Assembly (NCBI RefSeq): GCF_014203595.1
Contig: NZ_JACHJK010000014.1
Coordinates: forward strand, 186,001-250,000
DNA: 64,000 bases
From: Streptomyces echinatus
GTDB taxonomy: Bacteria; Actinomycetota; Actinomycetes; Streptomycetales; Streptomycetaceae
Direction of reading: 5' to 3'
A program made the translations under genes and the position numbers. Positions 39,738 through 47,682 of the stretch are shown piece by piece. Under the pieces are notes generated by a model that did not search any database, had not been told where the DNA came from, and saw only the letters and a program-made list of their open reading frames with translations. The first letter of the stretch is position 1. The number at the start of each line of letters is the position of its first letter.

Positions 39738-40553
39738 ATGACCGATCCGGCGACGGCGCCCGAGCCGGCCACGCACCAGAAGATCGACACATCGGTGCCG
39801 CACTCGGCCCGCATCTGGAACTACTGGCTGGGCGGCAAGGACAACTACCCGGTCGACGAGGCGGCCGGCGACGCCTACACCGCCGTCTTCCCCGGCATCG
39901 TCACCATCGCCCGCGGCAGCCGCGCCTTCCTGCGCCGCAACATCGCGTACCTCGTCTCCGAGGCGGGCATCCGGCAGTTCCTGGACATCGGCACGGGCCT
40001 GCCGACCGCGGAGAACACCCACGAGGTGGCCCAGCGGCTCGCCCCCGAGGCACGGATCGTCTACGTCGACAACGACCCGATGGTCCTGGCCCACGCCCGC
40101 GCGCTGCTGTACTCCTCCCGCGAGGGCGCGACCGCCTACATCGACGCCGACGTCACGGACCCGGACCGTATCCTCGCGACCGCCGCCGAGACGCTGGACC
40201 TCACCCGGCCCACCGCGCTCGTGCTCAGCAACATCCTCGGACACGTCGCCGACTACGACCGGGCCCGCTCGATCGTGGACCGGCTCATGGACGCCCTGCC
40301 GCCGGGCAGTTACCTGTCCGTCAACGACGGGTCACGCGGCATCGACCCGGTCTTCGAGCAGGCCCAGGACGCCTACAACGACAGCGGCGCGATCCCGTAC
40401 AACCTGCGTACGGTCGACGCGATCACCGGGTACTTCGACGGCCTGGAGCTCGTCGAACCCGGCGTCGTCTCCGTCACCCAGTGGCGTCCCGAGCCCGGTT
40501 CGCCCGCCCAGGAGATCGTCGCCGAGCACGGGGGACTCGCCCGGAAGCCCTGA
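39738..40553 (+). CDS. DUF574-type SAM-dependent methyltransferase
   Basis: 271 residues from the ATG at 39738 with AAGGA eight bases upstream; an in-frame ATG 24 bp earlier has no ribosome site. It carries the S-adenosyl methyltransferase family pattern abundant in Streptomyces: SVPHSARIWNYWLGGKDNYPVDEAAGDAYTAVFPGI, RAFLRRNIAYLVSEAGIRQFLDIGTGLPTAENTHEVAQ (SAM-binding DIGTGLP), RIVYVDNDPMVLAHARALL and SYLSVNDGSRG. The substrates are unknown; members often sit near signalling or sporulation genes. It stands alone, followed by a pseudogene. Confidence 0.93.
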   Translation: MTDPATAPEPATHQKIDTSVPHSARIWNYWLGGKDNYPVDEAAGDAYTAVFPGIVTIARGSRAFLRRNIAYLVSEAGIRQFLDIGTGLPTAENTHEVAQRLAPEARIVYVDNDPMVLAHARALLYSSREGATAYIDADVTDPDRILATAAETLDLTRPTALVLSNILGHVADYDRARSIVDRLMDALPPGSYLSVNDGSRGIDPVFEQAQDAYNDSGAIPYNLRTVDAITGYFDGLELVEPGVVSVTQWRPEPGSPAQEIVAEHGGLARKP

Positions 40554-40645
40554 TGATCCGTTCCGCGCGCCGGGGCAGGACCCGGCCGCGGCCGTTCAGC
40601 GCCGGCTCGGGACGCCCAGCATCCGGATGAGCTGGGGCGGACACC

Positions 40646-41081
40646 GTGCAGCGCTCGATCAACGATCCCACCCTCTACGCCGCGGCGGCGCGGTCCCTGC
40701 TGAAGGCCCTGCGGAGCCGCCCGCGGACCCGGCTCGCCGGCAGCCTGGAGGTCGAGCCGGGGGTGGTGCGCGCCGATTCCGACGAACTGCTGCACGCCGC
40801 CCTCGACCGACTGGGACTGCCGCGCGGGTACGCGGCGGCGGTACGGGGTCACCGGGACGCCCTCGACGTCCTGCGGACCTCGAACCGGCTGTGGACCTAC
40901 TTCAGCCCCGCGGAGGAGATCACCCCCGGCGAGCGCACCGGCCGTTCCCGGGGCGGCGGCGACCAGCCCGTCCTGGACGCCGACGGCCGAAGCCGCGTCT
41001 CGGTGGAGGACGCGGCGGTCGCCCTGCGACGAGGCGGAGCTGCCTCGCTTCGTGCAGCGCCGCTTCACCATCGGTTACTGA
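40646..41081 (+). pseudogene. remnant of an atypical-SDR NAD(P)H-binding oxidoreductase (YwnB/NmrA-like)
   Basis: The frame from a GTG at 40646 reads DPTLYAAAARSLLKALRSRPRTRLAGSLEVEPGVV, then RTSNRLWTYFSPAEEITPGERTGR and DADGRSRVSVEDAAVAL. That is the middle and C-terminal part of an NAD(P)-binding epimerase-like protein. Three lesions are visible. The N-terminal ~80 residues with the GxxGxxG nucleotide loop are absent, a VVGGA-type strand before GSLEV is deleted, and a shift near 41029 moves the natural end DEAELPRFVQRRFTIGY (stop TGA at 41079-41081) out of frame, consistent with a 2-base loss. It cannot make a working enzyme. Confidence 0.8.
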
Positions 41082-41220
41082 CGGCAGGTTTTGCCTGACG
41101 GTCGACCGAGGAGACGCCCGGGCGTCGTAACGTCACCGCATCCCCTGATCACGATCACGGACCTCTCCGGCGGCGGCTCGTCGTGCCCCGCGCCGGAGAG
41201 GACCGGTGAGGAGGCATGCG

Positions 41221-41520
41221 ATGGACGTCGTCGGCATACGGAACACGGCCGGGGACCTGCCCGAGGCCTGGAACTCGCGGCTGCTCGGGCGGGTCGGGAC
41301 CGCCGGGGTGAAGGTACTGCGGATGGACGGACGCCCCCTGGTGTCCGAATCCCATGACACGGCGGAGGCACTGCTGGTGCTGGACGGCGTCCTGCGGCTC
41401 GTGGCCGACGGCGTCGACGTCGACGTACGGGCCGGAGAGATGTACGTCGTCCGGGCCGGGGTGGAACATGCCGTGCGCCCGGGCAGCCGGGGCACGCTGG
41501 TCATCGTCGAGCAGATCTAG
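41221..41520 (+). CDS. small cupin-domain protein
   Basis: 99 residues from the ATG at 41221 with GAGGAGG six bases upstream. It is a single cupin barrel: VKVLRMDGRPLVSESHDTAEALLVLDGVLRLVADGVDVDVRAGEMYVVRAGVEHAVRPGSRGTLVIVEQI. Metal ligands would be His/Glu in ESHDTAEALLV and the His in GVEHAV; one of the usual His pair is missing, so metal binding is uncertain. Small cupins of this kind are stress-related or bind small metabolites. Its stop overlaps that of the convergent MarR gene (CTAG shared by both TAG codons). Confidence 0.88.
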   Translation: MDVVGIRNTAGDLPEAWNSRLLGRVGTAGVKVLRMDGRPLVSESHDTAEALLVLDGVLRLVADGVDVDVRAGEMYVVRAGVEHAVRPGSRGTLVIVEQI

Positions 41521-41981
41521 CCGGCGCTCCCGCCGGTGTTCGCGATCATCTGCCGGAGCACCTTCAGGGTGGTGACGTAGTCGGCGTCGTCGATGCCCTG
41601 GTGGATGCGGTCGCGGATGGCGGGGGCGTGCCGCTTGAGGCCGGCCCGGGCCTCGTCCCCGGCGGGGGTGATCCACAGGCGGCCGTCGTCCAGGGTGAGC
41701 CAGCCTCGCCGCAGCAGGTCCTCGGCCTCGGCCGCCAGGTCGTCCTCCGGTCTGAGGTAGTCGCTCATCGCCTGCTGGAGTTCGGGGACGGTCATGCCCC
41801 GGCCGTCGGCCGAGAGGTCGTGCCGCGACAGGTGGCGCAGCAGCCAGTACCCGGGCTGGGTGAAGCCGAGTTCGGCCTGCCGGGCCCGGGTGAAGGCGAT
41901 GAGGGCCTCGTAGGCCAGGCCGGTCCAGTAGGCGGCCGGCTGGGTGGCGAGTTCGGTGTCGGAGAGGGACTGGCTGGTCAT
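41517..41981 (-). CDS. MarR-like winged-helix regulator
   Basis: 154 residues from the ATG at 41981; GGAGGTACC precedes it. The protein is all-helical with a wing: AYWTGLAYEALIAFTRARQAELGFTQPGYWLLRHLSRHD, MTVPELQQAMSDYLRPEDDLAAEAEDLLRRGWLTLDDGRLWITPAGDEARAGL. The HTH and the beta-wing (GWLTLDDGRLWITPAG) fit MarR, with Streptomyces-specific N-terminal features. The 154-bp spacer to the divergent metallophosphoesterase contains CTTGGTTGAGATCAAGG, an inverted repeat CTTG...CAAGG that could be its operator. Targets unknown. Confidence 0.88.
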   Translation of the reverse strand: MTSQSLSDTELATQPAAYWTGLAYEALIAFTRARQAELGFTQPGYWLLRHLSRHDLSADGRGMTVPELQQAMSDYLRPEDDLAAEAEDLLRRGWLTLDDGRLWITPAGDEARAGLKRHAPAIRDRIHQGIDDADYVTTLKVLRQMIANTGGSAG

Positions 41982-42019
41982 TGCGGTACCTCCTGCGGTG
42001 ATCGCTGACACAGGCACCG

Positions 42020-42050
42020 TAGAACCTCGACCTTGGTTGAGATCAAGGCC
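42020..42050. promoter_or_regulatory. imperfect inverted repeat between MarR and phosphoesterase genes
   Basis: CCTCGACCTTGGTTGAGATCAAGGCC contains CCTTG-N9-CAAGG (about 42031-42049), symmetrical and partly AT-rich, 50 bp upstream of the MarR-type ATG. Suitable as an autoregulatory MarR operator; coordinates are approximate. Confidence 0.45.
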
Positions 42051-42135
42051 GGGCCGGAACCCGCCACGCCCGTGCGCACGGTGGGCGCGACCCCGGACTC
42101 CCCTCCCTGACCGGGGCGTTGTTACGGTGCACGGC

Positions 42136-43653
42136 GTGTCTGACTCCTCACGCGATACCGCACAGGGCGCCGGCTGGGGCGCGGCCGAACCCGGCACCTA
42201 CAGGCGGCTGATGCCGGACCATGTCGAGAAGCTGTCGTGGCTGAACCCCCGGATTCTGTGGGCCGCCCGCAACGGCGTCCTGGCGTCCTGGTTCGGCGAT
42301 CCGACCGGCGCCACCCGCGGCCGCTGGGTGGCCCGGCGGGCCGCGGCGGGAGCACCCGCCGACAAGCTGGTCCGCCGGGACGTACCGGAACGGTTCTCCT
42401 TCATGGTCATCGGGGACCCCGGCGAGGGCGACGACTCCCAGTACGCCGTCGTGCCCGGCTTCCTGAAGGCGAGTCGGGACACGGACTTCGCGGTGATCGC
42501 CAGCGATGTCATCTACCCCGTGGGCAGCGCCGACGACTACGGCGACAAGTTCTTCCGGCCGTACCAGGACTATCCCGCGCCGATCTACGCGATACCGGGG
42601 AACCACGACTGGTACGAGGACCTCGGCGCCTTCATGCGTGTCTTCTGCGCCGACACCCCGCCGCTCGGCCCGGAGCCCCGGCCCCGCCCGCTCGGCCGTG
42701 CCTGGTGGCGTTCCCTGCTGTGGCACCGGGCACGGCCCGCCGACGAACAACGGCTCGCCGCGGCACGGAGGTTGCGGCCGGCGCCGGGTCAGCAGGCCGA
42801 ACAGCCGGGCCCCTACTGGGCGATCGACGCGGGGCCGGTGCGGATCATCGGCATCGACACCGGCCTGCTGGGCACGGTCGACGCCGAACAGGGCGCCTGG
42901 CTGCGCGAGATGTCCGCGGGACCGCGGCCGAAGATCCTCGTCACCGGGTCGCCGTTGTACGTCGACGGCGAGCACCATCCGTGCCCCATCGAGGGCGGCG
43001 GCACGGTGGACGACATCGTCCGGGCCCCGGAGCACCACTACGTGGCCGCGATCGGCGGCGACATCCACAACTACCAGCGCTATCCGGTCGCGGTGGACGG
43101 CCGCACCATCCAGTACGTCGTGGCGGGCGGCGGCGGGGCCTTCATGCACGCCACGCACACCATCCCGCGGGTGTCCGTCGGCGGTGTCACCGAGCGCGAG
43201 TTCCGCTGCTATCCGCTGCGCGGTGACTCGCTCGCCTTCTACGGCCGCCTGTACGGCCGCCGGCTGCGGCTGCGCCGCTTCTTCCGCCTGACCGAGGCGG
43301 AGGCGACGGCCGTCGTCGCCGAACGGCTCGGCATCGAGCCGGGCCGCGCCCCCGGCACCGACGCCCGGATCACCCGACGCATCCGCCTGGTGGCGAGCCT
43401 GCTGGGCACCGGCCGCCGTCCGGACCGTCCGGCCCGGTTCCGGCTGCCCGTGCGCAAGATCTACACCCAGTTGTTCTCGCCGTCCTCCGCCACCTACAGC
43501 CCGCCGTTCTTCAAGTGCTTCCTGCGGCTGGACGTCGCTCCGGACGCCGTCCGGCTGCGCTGTTTCGCCGCCACGGGCAACCGCGCGCAGGAACTGGACC
43601 CGCCGGTCGAGGACGAGGTCGTGATCCCGCTGCCGCCGGCCGGGGCGAACTGA
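42136..43653 (+). CDS. metallophosphoesterase
   Basis: About 505 residues. The calcineurin-like phosphoesterase domain has the blocks FMVIGDPGEGD, AIPGNHDWYEDLG (GNHD motif) and AAIGGDIHNYQRYPV (GDxHxY). The first motif lacks the usual DxH histidine, having GDPGEGD. Only the first ~350 residues are phosphoesterase. The C-terminal part (EAEATAVVAERLGIEPG, IRLVASLLGTGRRPDRPARF, VRKIYTQLFSPSSATYSPPFFKCFLRLDV) is an extra domain that I do not recognise. No signal peptide. GTG at 42136 is preferred as TACGGT ends seven bases upstream, a leaderless pattern; GTG 42127 is possible. Substrate unknown. Confidence 0.9.
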   Translation: MSDSSRDTAQGAGWGAAEPGTYRRLMPDHVEKLSWLNPRILWAARNGVLASWFGDPTGATRGRWVARRAAAGAPADKLVRRDVPERFSFMVIGDPGEGDDSQYAVVPGFLKASRDTDFAVIASDVIYPVGSADDYGDKFFRPYQDYPAPIYAIPGNHDWYEDLGAFMRVFCADTPPLGPEPRPRPLGRAWWRSLLWHRARPADEQRLAAARRLRPAPGQQAEQPGPYWAIDAGPVRIIGIDTGLLGTVDAEQGAWLREMSAGPRPKILVTGSPLYVDGEHHPCPIEGGGTVDDIVRAPEHHYVAAIGGDIHNYQRYPVAVDGRTIQYVVAGGGGAFMHATHTIPRVSVGGVTEREFRCYPLRGDSLAFYGRLYGRRLRLRRFFRLTEAEATAVVAERLGIEPGRAPGTDARITRRIRLVASLLGTGRRPDRPARFRLPVRKIYTQLFSPSSATYSPPFFKCFLRLDVAPDAVRLRCFAATGNRAQELDPPVEDEVVIPLPPAGAN

Positions 43654-43720
43654 TCACACGGTTGTCACACTCGGCTGCCAGAATCGGGGCAGAGCCGCCA
43701 CCCGACCGCTGGAGGAACCG

Positions 43721-44758
43721 GTGCCGACCACTCCCCGCCCGCTGCGCAAGCTGGGCTTCCTCACCATCGGCCTGTTCGACGCGGCGGACCCGGGCCGGGG
43801 CCACGAGTCCACGCTGGAGATCATCGAGCTGGGCGAGCGGCTCGGCTTCGACACCGCCTGGGTCCGCCACCGGCATCTGCAGTACGGCATCTCGTCCCCG
43901 GTCGCCGTGCTGGCCGCGGCCTCCCAGCGGACCCGCCGGATCGGGCTGGGCACCGCGGTGACACCGCTCGGCTGGGAGAACCCGCTGCGGCTGGCCGAGG
44001 ACCTGGCCACGGTCGACATCCTGTCCGGGGGCCGGCTCAACCCGGGCGTCAGCGTGGGCCCCCCGATGCACTACGAACAGGTCAAGGACGCCCTCTACCC
44101 GGACACCGCCGGCACGGAGGACTTCGGCTACCAGCGCGTGCGGCGGCTGCTGGACCTGGTGCGCGGCAAACCCGCCACCGACTTCAGCGGGGTGGAGGGC
44201 TTCGAGGTCTACTCCGACGTCGTCCAGCCGCACTCCCCCGGGCTCGGCCGGCGGCTCTGGTACGGCGGTGGCAGCCTGAGGTCGGCGCGCTGGGCAGGCG
44301 AGCACGGGATGAACCTCCTGACCAGCAGCGTCGTCAAGGCCGAGCGGCCGGAGGGACCGCTGGACTTCGCCGAGATCCAGCTGTCCCACATCCGGGAGTT
44401 CCGCGCCCACCACCCCGACGGCGAGGCGGCCCGGGTCTCGCAGGGCCTGGTCGTGATCCCGACCGACTCCGCGAGCGCCGGGCAGCGCGCCAAGTACGCG
44501 CGGTACGCGGCCGGGCGACTGCCCCGTACGGCCTCGCCCCAGGGCCCGGCGCGGCTGCTGTTCGCGCCGGACCTGGTCGGCACCTCGGCGGAACTGGCCG
44601 AGCGGCTGCGGGCGCACGCCGCTTTCCGCGAGGTCGACGAGGTGGCGTTCGCGCTGCCGTTCACCTTCGGGCACGAGGACTACGCGCAGATCCTGACGGA
44701 CATGGCCCAGCGGCTGGGCCCGGCACTGGGCTGGCGGCCCGGCGGCGAGAAGGCCTAG
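43721..44758 (+). CDS. LLM-class flavin-dependent oxidoreductase
   Basis: 345 residues, bacterial luciferase-like TIM barrel: KLGFLTIGLFDAADPGRGHESTLEIIELGERLGFDTAWVRHRHLQYG, TRRIGLGTAVTPLGWENPLRLAEDLATVDILSGGRLNPGVSVGPPMHYEQ and LGRRLWYGGGSLRSARWAGEHGMNLLTSS. It uses FMN or F420 to oxidise or reduce small organic molecules; the exact cofactor cannot be told. The GTG at 43721 has GGAGG seven bases upstream. It is convergent with a TauD-type dioxygenase 45 bp away and probably has no operon partner. Confidence 0.93.
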   Translation: MPTTPRPLRKLGFLTIGLFDAADPGRGHESTLEIIELGERLGFDTAWVRHRHLQYGISSPVAVLAAASQRTRRIGLGTAVTPLGWENPLRLAEDLATVDILSGGRLNPGVSVGPPMHYEQVKDALYPDTAGTEDFGYQRVRRLLDLVRGKPATDFSGVEGFEVYSDVVQPHSPGLGRRLWYGGGSLRSARWAGEHGMNLLTSSVVKAERPEGPLDFAEIQLSHIREFRAHHPDGEAARVSQGLVVIPTDSASAGQRAKYARYAAGRLPRTASPQGPARLLFAPDLVGTSAELAERLRAHAAFREVDEVAFALPFTFGHEDYAQILTDMAQRLGPALGWRPGGEKA

Positions 44759-44803
44759 GGTCTTTCGTTCGGACCCGGCCTGATCGAGACGTAGGACCCT
44801 GGG

Positions 44804-45778
44804 TCACCACTCCCCCACCGCCGTACCAGTGACCGGTTCGGAGGGGCGGCCGTCCACGCCGACCGGCACGTCGCCCTGGAGCATCACCCGGTGCATGATC
44901 CTGGGGGCGCCCACGTGTGTGTGGTCGCCGGGGGCGAGGTGGATGGTGGCCCGGTTGTCCCAGAAGGCGACGCTTCCCGGTTCCCAGCGGAAGCGGACCG
45001 TGTACTCGGGACGCACGGCCTGCTCCAGCAGCATCTCCAGCAGCGCCGCGCTCTCCGGCCGGGAGAGGTCCACGATCTGCTCCAGGTAGTAGCCGTTCAC
45101 GGACAGCACCCGTTCCCCGGTCTCCGGGTGGACCCGCACCAGGGGGTGCACGGAGGCGACCTGGTGGTCCAGCAGGTGGCGGACGTAGTCGTCGTCGCCG
45201 GGCCGGGGCTGGTAGCCGACACCGAGCCGGTGTTCGGCGCGCAGCCCGTCCACGAAGGCCCGCACCGGCGCGGACAGCCCGGCGTAGGCGGCGGCCAGGT
45301 TGGCCCAGGTGGTGTCGCCGCCGTAGGGCGGAACGGTCTCGGCGCGCAGGACGGTCGCGGCCGGCGGGTCGATCCGGGCTCCGTGGTCGCAGTGCCACCC
45401 GCGCAGCAGGGTGTGCCGGCGCCGGCGCAGCCACTCCTCGTGCTCCATGCCGAACCGGCCGCCGAGCTCCAGCCGGTCGGCCGTGGTCTCCACCGCCGGG
45501 AAGTCCGCGGGCGAGGCGCCGCCCCGCCGGCCGAGGACGACCGGCCGGCCGAAGCGGCGGGCGAAGGCGAGGTGCCCGGCGTGGTCGAGCCGCTGTCCGC
45601 GGAAGAACACCACCTTCCAGCGCAGCACCGCGTCCCTGATGAGGGCGGTCACCGCGTCGTCCAGCGGCCGGGCGAGATCGACGCCGGTGATCTCGGCGCC
45701 GATGTGACCGGCGACCGGTCGCACCTCCACGCCCCCGACGTGTCCCGTTCCTCCCGCGGTCGCCCTGTCCGTCGTCAT
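44804..45778 (-). CDS. TauD/TfdA-family Fe(II)/2-oxoglutarate dioxygenase
   Basis: 324 residues from the ATG at 45778. It has the TauD fold with iron ligands in WHCDHGARIDPP (HxD) and the distal His in NRATIHLAPGDHTH, and the 2-oxoglutarate Arg in RIMHRVMLQGD. The N-terminus VRPVAGHIGAEITGVDLARPLDDAVTALIRDAVLRWKVVFFRGQ is typical of taurine and alkylsulfatase-like members. Likely substrates are sulfonates, alkyl sulfates or amino-acid derivatives. It is divergent from the aldo/keto reductase gene, with a 266-bp spacer (45779-46044) in which I see no gene, only short GGCGGTGGC direct repeats near 45898-45925. Confidence 0.93.
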   Translation of the reverse strand: MTTDRATAGGTGHVGGVEVRPVAGHIGAEITGVDLARPLDDAVTALIRDAVLRWKVVFFRGQRLDHAGHLAFARRFGRPVVLGRRGGASPADFPAVETTADRLELGGRFGMEHEEWLRRRRHTLLRGWHCDHGARIDPPAATVLRAETVPPYGGDTTWANLAAAYAGLSAPVRAFVDGLRAEHRLGVGYQPRPGDDDYVRHLLDHQVASVHPLVRVHPETGERVLSVNGYYLEQIVDLSRPESAALLEMLLEQAVRPEYTVRFRWEPGSVAFWDNRATIHLAPGDHTHVGAPRIMHRVMLQGDVPVGVDGRPSEPVTGTAVGEW

Positions 45779-46044
45779 GCGCCCTCCGGTGCTCGTCCGT
45801 CTCGGCTGCCGGGGAGATCGTGACATCACCGGGCCTCGGACGGCGAACTCCCGTACGGCCGTGTCCCGGAGCACGGCCGTGCCACCGCCGGCGGGCCGGG
45901 CGGCGGTGGCGGGCCGGGCGGCGGTGGCCGGCCCTCTCACCCCCAGGATCGCGGGGGCACTGCCACGCGCGGACCGCCGGGCGCAGGGTGGACGGCGAGG
46001 CCGCCGGGAGGGACCGGTGGCCTGGACATCCTGAGAGGTACGAC

Positions 46045-46908
46045 ATGACTGCACAGCTCGGCGGCACCGTCACCCCGGCCGCGGGCCTGACCCTGACCCG
46101 CGTCGGCTACGGCGCCATGCAGCTGGCCGGGCCGCATGTCTTCGGCCCGCCGCGGGACCGGGACCGGGCGGTCGCGGTGCTGCGCGCGGTGGTGGAGGCG
46201 GGCATCACCCATATCGACACGGCCGACTTCTACGGGCCCGTCGTCGTCAACGAGATCATCAGGGAGGCCCTGCACCCCTACCCGGACAGCCTGCGCCTCG
46301 TCACCAAGGTCGGGGCCCGGCGAGGCGCCGACGGCAGCTGGATCATGTCGCGGCATCCCGGGGACCTGAAGGCGCAGGTGTACGACAACCTGCGGAACCT
46401 CGGCGTGGAGGCCCTGGACGTGGTCAATCTGCGGCTCGGCGACCTGGACACCCCGAACGAGGACTCCATCGCCGATCAGTTCGGCACCCTGGCCGGGCTG
46501 CGGGAGCGGGGACTGATCCGGCACCTCGGGCTGAGCACCGCGTCCGCCGCCCAGCTGGACGAGGCCCGCGCGATCGCGCCCGTGGTGACCGTGCAGAACC
46601 TGTACAACCTGGCGAACCGGCAGGACGACGCGCTGCTGCGGCGCACGGCGGCGGAGAACATCGCCTACGTGCCGTACTTCCCGCTGGGCGGGTTCACCCC
46701 CTTGCAGTCCGAGACGCTGGCGAAGGTCGCCGCACGCCTCGGGGCCTCGCCGCAGCAGGTGGCGCTGGCCTGGCTGCTGCGCCGGTCCCCGAACATCGTG
46801 CTCATCCCCGGCACCTCCTCCCCCGGGCACCTGCGGGAGAACATCGCCGCGGCGAGCCTGGCGCTGCCGGACGACGCGGCGGCCGAGCTGGACGGCATCG
46901 CGGGCTGA
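46045..46908 (+). CDS. aldo/keto reductase
   Basis: 287 residues from the ATG at 46045. An NADPH-dependent TIM barrel: LTRVGYGAMQLAGPHVFG, GITHIDTADFYGPVVVNEIIREAL (catalytic Asp and Tyr), RLVTKVGARRG (catalytic Lys), DVVNLRLGD, GLSTASAAQLDEARAIAPVVTVQNLYNL, YFPLGGF and IPGTSSPGHLRENIAA (cofactor phosphate-binding loop). The catalytic His of LVHRP-type AKRs is replaced by Asn-Leu-Arg-Leu (VVNLRLG), common in oxidoreductases annotated as YdbC-like. The substrate is unknown. The LigD-type gene follows 58 bp downstream on the same strand. Confidence 0.94.
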   Translation: MTAQLGGTVTPAAGLTLTRVGYGAMQLAGPHVFGPPRDRDRAVAVLRAVVEAGITHIDTADFYGPVVVNEIIREALHPYPDSLRLVTKVGARRGADGSWIMSRHPGDLKAQVYDNLRNLGVEALDVVNLRLGDLDTPNEDSIADQFGTLAGLRERGLIRHLGLSTASAAQLDEARAIAPVVTVQNLYNLANRQDDALLRRTAAENIAYVPYFPLGGFTPLQSETLAKVAARLGASPQQVALAWLLRRSPNIVLIPGTSSPGHLRENIAAASLALPDDAAAELDGIAG

Positions 46909-46966
46909 ACCGACCGGGTCCGGGTACCCGGGGGCGCGTGAGGCGGACGCGGGGAAGGAGCCGCAC

Positions 46967-47578
46967 GTGGCAGCGGAGGACCGGCTGCGGACGTACCGCG
47001 GCAAGCGCGATTTCGGGCGGACCCGCGAGCCCTCGGGGCAGGCACCTGCGGCCGGCGGCGACCGGCCCCGGTTCGTGGTGCAGATCCACGACGCGCGCCG
47101 GATGCACTTCGACTTCCGGCTGCAGGTCGACGACGTCCTGAAGTCCTGGTCGGTCCCGAAGGGCCCGTCCGGCGATCCGGGGGACAAGCGGCTGGCGGTG
47201 CCGACGGAGGACCATCCGCTGGAGTACGAGGAGTTCGAGGGCACCATCCCGAAGGGCGAGTACGGGGGCGGCACCGTGATCGTGTGGGACCGCGGGACGT
47301 ACGAGCCGCTCTCCCACGACCGCCGCGGAGACCCGGTGGACTTCGCCGAGTCCCTGGAGCGGGGGCATGCCACGTTCCGGCTGCACGGCAGCAAGCTGCA
47401 CGGTGAGTACGCCCTCACCCGCTTCCGCGGCGGCCGGGACGAGGAGCAGGCCTGGCTGCTGGTGCGCAAGGGGCCGGCGCGGTCGGCCGGGCACGGCACA
47501 CCCGACCCCCGGCGGGCCCGCTCGGTGCGCACCGGGCGCACGCTGGCGCAGGTCGCCGCCGACGCCGGACAGGGGTGA
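46967..47578 (+). CDS. stand-alone LigD 3'-phosphoesterase (PE) domain protein
   Basis: 203 residues. It is entirely the DNA polymerase/ligase N-terminal PE domain: RFVVQIHDARRMHFDFRLQVDDVLKSWSVPKGPSGDPGDKRLAVPTEDHPLEYEEFEGTIPKGEYGGGTVIVWDRG and GSKLHGEYALTRFRG. Catalytic/metal residues are His, His and Asp in the HDARRMHFDFRL block and the EDHPLEYEEFEGTIP Glu/His. In LigD it trims 3' ribonucleotides and phosphates for non-homologous end joining. Here it is uncoupled from polymerase and ligase modules; a ligase module is encoded 11 kb away (58835-59827). The start is a GTG at 46967. Confidence 0.93.
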   Translation: MAAEDRLRTYRGKRDFGRTREPSGQAPAAGGDRPRFVVQIHDARRMHFDFRLQVDDVLKSWSVPKGPSGDPGDKRLAVPTEDHPLEYEEFEGTIPKGEYGGGTVIVWDRGTYEPLSHDRRGDPVDFAESLERGHATFRLHGSKLHGEYALTRFRGGRDEEQAWLLVRKGPARSAGHGTPDPRRARSVRTGRTLAQVAADAGQG

Positions 47579-47600
47579 CGCCCCGGTGCGGTGACCGGAC

Positions 47601-47682
47601 GCCGGCGTGGCAGCGATCAGAGGCCGGCGTCGCGATGTCAGGGGGCGGCGTCGCGACGGTCAGAGGCCGGGCGGCGATCAGA
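47601..47682. repeat. four degenerate 21- to 22-bp tandem units
   Basis: Units start at 47601, 47623, 47645 and 47666, with consensus GCCGGCGTCGCGAYGGTCAGAG. The last copy runs into the stop codon of the leftward signalling gene (stop at 47678). They fill the short spacer between two convergent genes. Confidence 0.7.
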
